DNA of 64,000 nucleotides from Macrothele yani (lineage: Eukaryota > Arthropoda > Arachnida > Araneae > Macrothelidae): the NCBI GenBank assembly GCA_039090855.1, contig CM077005.1, positions 73,652,607-73,716,606 of the forward strand, written 5' to 3'. The notes under the pieces were generated by a model. The model was not told the origin of the DNA, did no database searches, and saw only the letters and a program-made list of their open reading frames with translations. This document shows, in pieces, positions 11,851 to 22,017 of this stretch; the stretch's first letter is position 1; every line of letters starts with the position of its first letter. Made by a program: the position numbers and the translations under genes.

Positions 11851-14719
11851 ATGAAGGCAGAGGGTGCTAAGAATCCCCGGAGGACGGGACTAGGTTACCA
11901 TCTGATGCTGACCTTGGCTACGTATAATGGACGCTCCCTATCTTCTGATTCAAGGCTACTTGAATTGGAGGAGGAACTACAAAGGATCAAGTGGGACATC
12001 GTCGGGCTAAGTGAGGTAAGGAGAAAAGGAGAAGATCTCATCGAACTGAAAAGTGGACATCGCTTCTACTATCGTGGGACAGATACTGGCAGAACTAGTG
12101 GTGTTGGATTTATAATAAACAAGAAACTGAAGGATAAAGTTGTAGAAGTTGAAAGTTCCTCTGACAGAGCTGCACGGCTTGTTATCCAACTCTCGAGAAG
12201 ATACCAGGCTCAGATTATTCAAACTTATGCACCCACCACAAGTCATCCTGAAGAAGAAATTGAAGAATTTTATGAGGAAATTCGTGATCTAAATAATAAA
12301 GGTAAGCAGCACTTGAAGATAATCATGGGAGATTTCAATGCAAAAATAGGGCAACGGCAACAGAATGAAACTTCAATAGGTAAATTTGGTCACGGCAACA
12401 GAAACCAGCGTGGAAATACTCTCGTAGAGTTTGCAGAGGCAGAAGGGTTTTTCATCATGAACTCCTTTTTCAAGAAAAAGCCGCACAGGAAATGGACAAG
12501 GAGACATTCAAATGGTACGACAAGTGAAATTGATTTTATTATGTGTAACAAAAAATTCGCCATAGAAGACTGCAGTGAGCTAAACATGTTCTACACAGGT
12601 AGTGACCATAGATTGGTGAGATGCAAGATGCACCTGAACACTAATCTCGAACGTGGCAAGCTCATAAGACAAACAAAATGTATTGACATAACCAACCTTT
12701 AAAAACAACCTAATACCTTCAAGTTGGAACTGAAGAACAGATTCTCTGCTTTAGAAGGCCTAACATCGGAAGAAGTGGATATTTCTGAAGTTAACAGAAA
12801 AGTAACCAAAGCTCTTATGGAAACAGCAACAAAATTATCTGGGTCTAAGAACAAGTTGTATGTGAACCAATTATCAGGAAAAACAAAAATGTTGATGCAA
12901 AAACGAAGAGAGATGAGGACAACTAAAGATGATGTGACTTCCAAAGTGGAATATATAGAGCTATGAAAGACAGTACGAAAAAGTATCACTGAAGACGTAA
13001 GGAAATTCAACTGTGAACTAGTGAGGAAAGCAATTGAAAACAACCAAAGCCTAAAGATAGCAAAGGGACATCTCAGTAAGGGAAGAAAACAGATTATGGC
13101 ACTGAGAAAAGAAGATGGTTCTATAACAAGAAATAGAGACGAAATTTTGACAAGAGTGAAAGAGAGCTACTCCAAGTTATATGAAATTGATGATGCATGT
13201 ACTCCAGACATCATGGACGGTACCAATACCAGAGTTCTTCCAGTCCTCCCAGCAGAAGTTGCACATGCAATCAAGCATATGAAGTGGGGAAAAGCTCCAG
13301 GAGAAGATGGAATTACTGTAGACATCATACGAGAAGCAAGTGGAGAAATCGAAACAGTACTCACCCAAATTTTCACTCAATGCCTTAATGAAAGGAAGAT
13401 TCCTGAGTATTGGAACAACGCTATAATGATCCTGCTGCATAAAAAAGGTGACATTGAGGATCTCAGGAACTACAGACCTATCAGCCTCCTATCAGTGGTT
13501 TATAAAATCTTCACTAAAGTTCTTCCACACCGTTTGAAGGTAACACTGGACATGTCTCAACCGAGAGAACAAGCTGGATTCAGGAGTGGCTACAGCACAA
13601 TAGATCATATCCACGTACTGAGAGAACTAATTGGAAGAGCGAGGGAATATGAACTTCCATTGTGCATGGCTTTTATCGATTATGAAAAAGCCTTTGATTC
13701 GGTGAAACCATCAGCAGTTACAATGGCTCTGAAATCGTGCGGTATTGAAGATGCATACAATAATATTATTAATAACATCTATGAAAATGCAAGTGCAAAG
13801 ATTCGGCTGTTTGAAAATACAACACACATAAAAATTGTAAAGGGAGTGAGACAAGGTGACACCATATCTCCGAAGCTCTTTAACGCCACATTGGAAAATG
13901 TCTTTAAATCACTGAACTATGAAAACAAAGGGATAAAGATTAATGGAGATTATCTAACCCACCTTCGTTTTGCTGATGACATAGTCATTTTTGCAGCTAC
14001 CCCATCAGAGCTGCAGAGTATGATCCAAGAACTTGCTGACAAGAGTAAAAAAGTGGGATTCAAAATGAACTTTCAGAAGACAAAAGTGATGTTCAATGCT
14101 TTTACACGAAATGAAGATTTATCGATTGATGGAGAAAAGCTGGAGATAACAGACACGTACGTTTATCTTGGACAGCAGATATCAAGTGAGGGTCACATTG
14201 ATGAAGAAATTAATCGGAGTACAAAACTTTGCCTGGAGAGCTTTTGGAAGAAACAGCATAATTTTCAAAAGCAATATGCCATTATGTCCCAAAAGAAAAG
14301 TGTTTGATCAATGCATTTTTCCAGTGCATACGTATGGTGCAGAGACGTGGACCTTAACTAAAAGAGACATACAAAGGCTGCAGACAACTCAAAGCAGCAT
14401 GGAGAGGTGCATGCTTGGTGTAACCAGGAGAGATAAGAAGAGGAACTCGTGGATCCGAAAAATGACAAGAGTGGAAGACATCATGATCAGAGTTAAATCT
14501 CTGAAATGGAATGAGCTGGACATACTGCCAGAAGGACAGACCGAAATTTTAGATTGGATTCCAAGGAACAGGAAAAGGCCCAGAAGAAGACCACATGGGA
14601 GATGGGTGGATGAAATTCGAAAGTATGCGGGAGTGTAATGGATGAGACTGGCACAAGACAGACCGTTGTGGAGGAAACTTGGGGAGACCTTCGTCCAGCA
14701 GTGGATTGATAATGGTTGA
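11851..14719 (+). pseudogene. RTE endonuclease-reverse transcriptase polyprotein (few lesions)
   Basis: The N-terminal endonuclease (about residues 20-270) shows TYNGRSL, the Glu in GLSEVRR, IQTYAPTT, MGDFNAKIG and the SDHR active-site motif. After a linker, the reverse transcriptase has LRNYRPISLLSVVYKI, QAGFRSGYSTIDHI, CMAFIDYEKAFDSV, GVRQGDTISPKLF and the catalytic RFADD (about 13965-13980). The C-terminus (YGAETWTLTKRDIQRLQ, then RPRRRPHGRW) is in a second frame. Lesions visible: in-frame stops at 12700-12702 and 12964-12966, a one-base shift near 14229, and a further break near 14636. All upstream pieces share one frame, so the ancestral protein was a single chain that nicks target DNA and copies its RNA there. 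Confidence 0.88.
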
Positions 14720-14738
14720 CAATGATGATGATGATAAT

Positions 14739-14743
<5 letters not shown>

Positions 14744-14801
<58 letters not shown>
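14744..14801. repeat. (TA)n microsatellite
   Basis: An uninterrupted TA/AT run of nearly 60 bases forms the 3' tail of the RTE element and the left target site of the next Tc1 element. Confidence 0.95.
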
Positions 14802-14802
<1 letters not shown>

Positions 14803-15801
14803 TATCTTGACAAAATTCACCGGACACCCCTTAAAAAGCAAATCAACGGATCCGCTGCGTTGTTAAGATGCGCGGTAAAGCTGCAAACGGTACAAAAACA
14901 AGCCTGCTGCTAACCGCGATCATAGCGCACTTTGAGGTTGAGTGAAAATGTCGTGGCGTGAGAGAACTGACTTTGTGAAAGGAAAGATTGTTGGGTGTTA
15001 TTTTAGTGGTTGAGTAAAAATGCAGGAACTTCCATTCGCAGACAACTTCATTCAATTTGTCACCGTGGGCGTGCGGCTGCTCGTAATCCTTTTCACCCCC
15101 ACTCGGAATGCTACTCGTGGTTTAGCATGGTGTAAAGAACATGTATAGTGGACCGTAGATCAACAGAAACGGGTACTATGGACCGTTGAATCCAGATATG
15201 CGATCCACTAGTCTGATGGCCGTCTGTGGGTATGGCGGCAGCCGATTGAACGAGCGATTTACTACAGTGCACTGTTCCCAGGTTCAAGTTTGGAGCTGGC
15301 AGTGTACTCGTGCAGGGGTGTTTTTCGTGGCATTGTCCCGGCTGATTGGTTATCGTGTACCTCGATACTCTGGACAATTGTGCCCTACCAACTCTGTGGC
15401 AGTATTATGGAACCGAGCCTTGTTGGTACTAGCAGGATAATGCACAGAGCCATAAAGCAAGGACTGTTACGGCGTGGTTTGACGATAATTCTGTATCGTG
15501 TGTAGACTGGCCAGCACGCAGCCCTGAGCTTAATCCCATAGAGCACCTAAGGGATAAATTAGAGCGCTGCATAAGAAGTTTGGAACCAAGGCCTACTACT
15601 AAGCAACAGTTAACGGCAGCATTATGTACTAAATGGAAACGCATACCTATCGCTGTGTTCCAAAACCTTGTCGAAAGCATGTCTCGAAGGATCAGTGCGT
15701 TCATTAAGTCCAAAGGTGGACCAACACCACACTGATGTATATCAATAAATGCTATTTTGTGTTTCCCTTCTAGGTGTCCGATGGCTTTTGTCAATATGGT
15801 G
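14802..15801 (+). mobile_element. Tc1-like element inserted in LINE tail, degenerate
   Basis: The left end, CTATCTTGACAAAATTCACC then GGACACC, pairs with the right end GGTGTCCGATGGCTTTTGTC AATATGGTG as imperfect inverted repeats. The right end is followed by TA. The left end emerges directly from the (TA)n run, so the element probably inserted at a TA in the microsatellite. Confidence 0.75.
14948..15735 (+). pseudogene. Tc1-like transposase remnant
   Basis: It starts MSWRERTDFVKGKIVGCYFSG, the first helix-turn-helix, but most of the second DNA-binding part is missing and the first-Asp region (around 15180) is frame-broken. Then come a degraded FKFGAGSVLVQGCFSWH strand, QDNAQSHKARTV with the second Asp, WPARSPELNPIEHL with the Glu (34 residues apart) and an intact C-terminus ending FIKSKGGPTPH-stop. 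At 1.0 kb the element is ~250-300 bases shorter than its relatives because of internal deletion. Confidence 0.75.
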
Positions 15802-15803
15802 TA

Positions 15804-16740
15804 TGGGACATGTTAGAAGAACAGATCCGGGAGAAAAGTCCGCGTCTGCCAGATCTGAGTAGTTAAAAGACTAGCTGGTGAATGTCTGGTGTGCTGTAGA
15901 CGCAGATGTAGTCCTTGCAATTTAACGTAGTCTTTACACTGAACCGCCGTCTTTTAGGAATAGAAGGCAATGGCTCAGTGTTGGGCCTACGTTAACTTGC
16001 AAGGCTGTGTGCTACCTTTGATTTAAACTCCTTGTGGAATCCATTTCAAATCGCATTCCTGCTTATTTCTGGGTAAAGGAGATCCAACCTGGAATTGAAT
16101 AAAAGTTCCTAATTCAGTGGCTGGTATATGTAGTTCATTAGGTAAGGACACTAACTAGTTTGATCAACAATTTCAAGTAATAAAAGTACTATAACTATTT
16201 TCCAATTTTGCCATAAATAATTCAACATTTCAATGAAATAAATTATTCGGAAGTTCAGAAGTGGCTATGCGGCTCGGAAAAACAATTGAAAAAGTATATG
16301 CCTAGCAGTGTGCGTACGATGTACACTACACTGCCAAAAGTAGTGTAATCGGTATGTTTCTGTGTACGAAAAAGGCGCATTAACTGCATTGGCAGGTACC
16401 AGTGGAGTTCATTCACTTGTCGTCCGACCAATTGGTAACATGAAAAGGGGTTCTTAAGCAGTGTGTACGAGTTATGGTTGACGAATGCGTGCTATGAACG
16501 CATTAGTCAACCATATCTTTTTCTTACTAGTTGAATTCACCATATAACCCCATGATAGTATTTCTGTATGTAAATAATTCTCTTGCAAACGTTAAAAATC
16601 CCCAAAATGATACTATCTCGAATTTCAATTTTGATTACTTTTTTGCGGTCACATTGTTATGCTTCTTTTACTTTTACCCAGCTCTAAGAGCATCTTTAAG
16701 CATCCAGTATTACCGTTTTTCATTTAATGAAAGACAGGTG
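15804..16740. other. Unassigned region with a 17-bp hairpin
   Basis: No gene recognised. At 16474-16514 two 17-base arms (ATGGTTGACGAATGCGT and its complement with one mismatch) flank a 7-base loop. Near 16322-16350 a short CACTAC...GTAGTG inverted pair resembles a solo Tc1 end but is too short to classify. Confidence 0.5.
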
Positions 16741-18344
16741 CCCAGAAAAAACACAAGTGCTGGGAAACTGCTGGCCACCAGCTGGCAGTGATGGGTCACT
16801 GCTGGCTGAAATCTGCCGCTCACGGCCCGGTAGCGGCCCGTTGGTGCAGCGCTATCAGTTGGCGAGCGATTGATGGTCCTGCAGCATCGCCGTGAATTGT
16901 GGGCCTCCAAGCAAGTGCCACTAGTGGCCCATTGCTGGCAACCAATGCAACCCCAACAGCAGGTGGAAGCAACAGGACTGCGCATGCGCAGAAGCAACAG
17001 TTGCTGAGTCACTCATGGTATCAGTTAGTTGAAGACGATGATATCGCCATCGTGTTATTTTAGTGGATGTTAAGAAAAAAAATCCATATTTAGAGAGGTG
17101 AATTGATTTCCTAATGAAATTCCGCGTCTACGAAGATATCAGATTAAGCCATGAAATACTAAATTACAGCCATGAATTTTTTTTTTAACAAGAAAAAATT
17201 TGAAACTGCTGGAAACAAATGTCCTGGAAAAACATTAAAAAACATTTGTTGGAGAAAAAAAAATAAATTATATGTGTACAAAATTTATTAATTATTTGAA
17301 AATAAAAAAAAGCAACGCCATGTGGATATAATGTACTCATCCATGGGTTGAATACACAAGGCTGGGAGGAATTCGCTTCTAAAAATAACGAGAAGTAAAA
17401 TAAAATATCTTTCCTCTTTAAAACAAATGTAGCTTCAGACAATGGAAAGGAAAGATACAACGTTAAAAATGTAGCAAAATGTGACATGAACCCGGGTAAA
17501 TACGTATATATTAATTCAACAATCGCCGTTCAAGACGACAAGGAAAGTACAAAACTTTGGAAAGCGACTCTAAGTTGGTACACTCCTGGAAAATGAGTCA
17601 AGTTCCCTTATGGTAAAAAAAACTATCGTTAGGTTGAAAAAATAAATTTATGAATTATATGAAACTGACTTTTATGAAAAATACCTCGCAATATTTTAAA
17701 ATGAAAGAGAACCATCCGATTACACATTCCGCACGAAACAGACAGCTTGAAGCACACGCTCGTGCATGGCAAATTAGTCCGGTCGGCAGAGAGCTCGTCT
17801 CCCACGCCGACCGCCTTGGTTCGTATCCACCCCGATCCAAACAGGCGTTTTTCCGGGCCGTTGAGAAAATTTCACCAGCGCAGTGCTGTAATTCACAAGT
17901 TTCGTAAGGAGAGAAAAAAGAAGTTGCAGCTTTGGGAAACTGCGGCTATCCTCGATTTTTTTTTATGGCTACTACTGGGAAATTGGCGGACAATATTTGG
18001 CAAGCCATCAGTTACGTCACGTGGTTGCCGGCTGCCACTACCGGCAAACTAGCGGACCACACTAGGCTAGCCATCATTTCTGGCACGTGCTTGCAGTGAC
18101 GCTGAAGGGCCACTTGTGGCAGCTACTGCCTGTGACAGATAACTGATGGCCCTGTTGTGGCATATGACAACTGATGGGGTGCCAACTGTTGACCAGCTGT
18201 TGGCCTGAACTGCTGGCCTTTCTGTTGGCCGCGCGGACATTTTATTGACTGTTCGGCAGCGGCAACATAGTGCTGGGCTACTGCTGACAGTGCTGGCTGC
18301 CAGTCATGGCCCAGTGCTGGCCCAGCAAGACTATTTTTTCTGGG
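16741..18344. mobile_element. Non-autonomous DNA transposon-like element with TGGC-rich subterminal repeats
   Basis: The outer ends form imperfect inverted repeats starting CCCAGAAAAAA and ending GCTGGG after about 24 bases. About 240 bases inside each end are dense in TGGC/GCCA words (CTGCTGGC, GATGGCC, GTTGGCC), in contrast to the AT-rich centre. Subterminal word clusters are typical of transposase binding in several DNA-transposon superfamilies. I see no transposase and no clear target duplication, so the superfamily is open. A weak tRNA-like block with TTGGTTCGTATCC lies inside near 17815. Confidence 0.55.
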
Positions 18345-19514
18345 TGGCAATTTCGTGTGTTTGTTGAGATTGAGGAGGAAGGGGTTCCATCTAAACTTGT
18401 GTTCAGATAAGTTTGTTTTTGTCAAGAAATTCATATTTTTCAAGTTTTAGGCCTCGGAATTGCGTTTATTGACGATGCTACTGTCCCTGCATATGTTGCA
18501 GTGTATTGTGAATGTGAGATGTGTAGGGATCTACAGATTTCCGTTTTATGGGGAAATAATCACAATGAGAAAAGAATTATGGAACAATCACTATGATCAG
18601 TTTTGTTTTCTTTCTTTCTTTCAATATATGACGAGCAATTGGTTCTTCACTTTATGACTAACAGGGATTTAGTTATCTTGTAGAGCCCTTGGCTCGCTTT
18701 TATTATGGAAAGTACGTGATATCATACACGCTTAAAGGCAGGGGCATATATAAAAATTTTTATCGTGGAGGGCCGACGAAAATGGAAGTTTTTGAAATCC
18801 ACCAAAACAAAATTAAAGTTCATGAAAAATAGAAGGAAAAATCAAAGCATTATTTTTCTAATGTAAGTTGATGCATTTATATTAAGTTAAGGCATTTTAT
18901 TCTAATGTAAGTCGCATTTTAATCGAAAACGTAAAAAAATGAAAGACTTTTGTGGGGGCAAGGCACCCTGACACCCTCTAAATAACCCCCTGCTTCAAGA
19001 TCACAATGACAAAAGTCGATTAACGGTAAAATATTTGGTGCTTTCAATTAGCGATCCCCTTGGCAAATCAAAAATGGAGACTTTCAAATGAGCGGTTTGT
19101 AAATAGAGTATGTTAAATTATATTATCAGCAAATCTTTCCTTTGTGAGTTTATCAGCGCAGGACGCACATTGGTTCCCATAGGACATCGAATCCTTCGTA
19201 CTCTAAGTTGTTGTGCAAAAGATCCCCCCTGTAGCTGCTTAGATCGTAATGGATGGATGTAACATCAAACTCAGTGAACCTGAAAACAGAGCCATTCAAG
19301 AATAGAAAATGAAATTTGACTATCGTCTTCTTCATCGAGTAATGGATAATAAAGAACACGGGTAATAATGTATAATGAAATTCACGTGCGCTAGCTCACT
19401 GATGATGGAAAGAAGAATACAAATAAAGGTTAGGCTCTAGTTCGCATATTACAAAGAGCTCCGTTACACGTAAATAAATTTTAAGTATGTCCGTGTCGTA
19501 CCTCCTGTCTGTGA
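18345..19514. other. Unassigned AT-rich region
   Basis: Contains two diverged TTCTAATGTAAGT blocks (about 18856 and 18900) and no recognised gene, RNA or element. Confidence 0.4.
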
Positions 19515-19522
19515 GCTCCTGT

Positions 19523-20501
19523 CAGAGATGGAAACGGGTCAACTGGTCGGGTCAATGTGTTCCGGACTCGATTTTGACCCGGTTTTATTTCCGTTTTATT
19601 TTTGAAAAGAGAAAAAATATGTTCCAAAGAAAAATGCGGGGTTGTGGAATTCTGGAGTTGATGCTGGTGCTCACGGAGTGAACAATGATTTGCCATGCAA
19701 AAATACTGTCGTCTCTCTTAAAACAACGAATATTTCCACCGACCGACGTCAGACACAATGCACCATATCGTAAAAGGATACTTCCTTCGCGTTCTTTAAC
19801 AGGGCGAATGTCCAGAGCAAGGTACAGGCAAACGCCATTCGCCTGCTTCTCAGATGATTCACTCTCTCCGTGCGAAGTTCACTGTATGACTGCAAGAGTT
19901 ACTTTTCACATAGCATCTTTTACATTGAGCATTCAGAGGTTTTCGGTTGATGTGCTAACATTCCGTTCCCATGACATATCATGTCGAAATTAACTCCTTA
20001 TTTGTTAATATGGATGGATTTAATATGAAGGAGGTTGAGAAAGGCGTCGAGGCCAACAAATACGTGCTTGCTGAAAACCACAAGGGGAAGAGTGAATGCT
20101 AGATATTGTTTCGTCTCATTAAGAAACCGATGAATAATTCTGTGCGTTTGGTCTTGCTTTTTGTTCCAAAATGTGGAAAGTGTATAATAACAAAGAAAGA
20201 TGTCGACGGTGTAATAAAAGATCATGGAACCAAAAATCCAACGGACCATATGAAAGTATGCACACCTCCATCAAAGCGTGGAAAGAGTGAACAATCTAAA
20301 TGCATTTAAAAAAATACGTTTGTGTAATCTTAAATAATGATTCCCATTTGTTACATACTCCATGGTCACGGTCATAGTCAGTCATTACTTCTGGATTAGG
20401 CAAAATAGTGGCACTAAAAATGGCACCAAAATTTGGCAAGTAACCAAATTTTATTATTAAAAAAGGATTTCAGTTATTAAATATCAAGCAGTTATTGGAA
20501 T

Positions 20502-20558
<57 letters not shown>

Positions 20559-20634
20559 AATTTATAGTTCAAAGCAGATTTTCCCGTTCAGTTACGGGTC
20601 CGGGTCTGAAATTTTTGATTAGTTTCCAACTCTG
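19523..20634. mobile_element. hAT-superfamily element, non-autonomous, with 8-bp TSD
   Basis: Ends are CAGAGATGGAAAC and, inverted, CAGAGTTGGAAAC, the hAT-type terminal pattern. The 8-base direct repeat GCTCCTGT lies immediately outside both ends (19515-19522 and 20635-20642), exactly the hAT target duplication length. The 1112-bp interior holds no transposase I can recognise and includes an (AT)n(GA)n microsatellite at 20505-20553. Confidence 0.85.
20505..20553. repeat. (AT)n then (GA)n compound microsatellite
   Basis: About 9 AT units followed by about 15 GA units, inside the hAT element. Confidence 0.95.
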
Positions 20635-20642
20635 GCTCCTGT

Positions 20643-20981
20643 TCGGACCTCACTGAGCGTCTATATTACAGCAAATAAGAGACTTTCAATTCAACAGGTT
20701 CTGAGGTTATTAAGGCATATTTTAATGCGGTAGAATGCTTCACGTAACGAAATATAGAAATATAAAGTACTGTACATCTAACTACGAGGCATAACATAAC
20801 GTAATTACCGTTAGGCTGTTAAATTATATGAGAATGTATTTGCGAAGAATGTTATATTTGTCAGATTCTCCGTACCTTAAACTACTTTTACGTAGTTTCC
20901 GCCGTTATTGAATCATTTATGGTCCAGCAATGAACATCTTAAGATGCAAGAACAGGTGATAATCACTTGGTGTTAGTCTGG

Positions 20982-21022
<41 letters not shown>

Positions 21023-21520
21023 GGAGGGGCAGGAGGATGATTAATTTGTTTCCAGACAAAGAACGTAATAAATGCTGGAGTCTATGCAGTAATGATATAA
21101 AAAGTTAAAGAAATGAAAGAAATGTGAAGAAAAGTTTGACCGTAGTTTTCACAAATCTGACGATGTTTCAAATTTCTTGCATCCAAAAATCGGATTACTG
21201 ACCTTATCTTACAGTCCGCAGGCCGCCAAATCTTTATCATGTTAAACCCACAGAAGAACACGCAAAAACGATCTGATGTTCTCATATTGGCGTGTGCGGC
21301 TTGCTCACAAATAAAGAAAGTAAGCGCACATGCGCCATATATATCAGGACCGCAACACTGCGACAAAAATATTCGCAAACGGTGCTTACTTTCCGAATAT
21401 GCCTCATAACATGCTTTGCGAGAGCCTCGATTTGAAGTGGTTCCTAGTTTGCAACCAAAATTACTTTTGATTTACACAAAATGAAGTAATTCGTCAATTT
21501 ATAAGATCAAAACCTGTATC
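20643..21520. other. Unassigned region with (GT)n
   Basis: A (GT)n run of about 17 units lies at 20985-21018. No gene recognised in the rest. Confidence 0.5.
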
Positions 21521-21524
21521 GTCC

Positions 21525-21935
21525 TCCATCATTACCAATCTACCGCTGGATGAAGTTCTTCCAAATTTTCTTCCATAACTGTGAGCCTGTCTCCTCCACG
21601 TCATTCAAACACGCTTTTGAAAATTTTTATTACATCCAACCATATCCCCGTAGGCTTTTCTGGGCTTTTCCTGTTCTTTGGTGTCAAGACAACTATTTCA
21701 GATGCCCATAGGTGGTCAGTTTTCCTAGGAAAAGATTCCGCCCATTTCCATTTCAGGCATTTTACTTCAGTCGTGATGTCATCCACTCTCGTTATTTTCC
21801 TGATCTATGTGTTCCTCTTCCTATCTTTCTTGGTTATGCCATGCATGTACCTCTCATGCATCTTTGAATTGTCCGTAGTCTCTGCATGGTTCTTGTAGTT
21901 AAGGTACATATCTCCGATCCATATGTAAGAACTAA
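21525..21935 (-). pseudogene. RTE LINE C-terminal fragment
   Basis: On the minus strand the sequence reads GITKKDRKRNTWIRKITRVDD, KCLKWKWAES and TPKNRKSPEKPTGIWLD, which aligns with the C-terminal region of the RTE protein at 14390-14610. It has an extra KWKWAES-type segment and low identity, so it is an older or different RTE family. A TACCAATCTACCGCTGG 3' end matches the family terminus. Truncated at its 5' side. Confidence 0.75.
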
Positions 21936-21947
21936 AAGAATGCAGTT

Positions 21948-22014
21948 CCTTTTGGAGGTTTAACGACCACCGTGAGCAATTTGATGGGCTGTAAGCAGTC
22001 ACTCGTCCCTAATT
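21948..22014 (-). repeat. SINE-1 3' fragment
   Basis: Contains the conserved SINE-1 3' block GGTTTAACGACCACCGTGAG and CTAATTTTTAG, without the tRNA-like head. Confidence 0.75.
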
Positions 22015-22017
22015 TTT

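Larger units (their letters stand above)
11602..14801 (+). mobile_element. RTE-type LINE, near full-length
   Basis: The element has a ~250-base 5' untranslated region (with CCGCCAATAGCGGTATAAC), one long endonuclease-reverse transcriptase frame, and a 3' end of ATGATGATGATAATAATA passing into a (TA)n run. Architecture (apurinic-type endonuclease then RT, no gag-like ORF1, microsatellite tail) is that of the RTE/BovB clade. It lies head to tail behind the truncated copy. Confidence 0.9.

Noticed and set aside
14389..14913. Frames rich in Ile-Tyr repeats
   Set aside because: They are translations of the (TA)n microsatellite.
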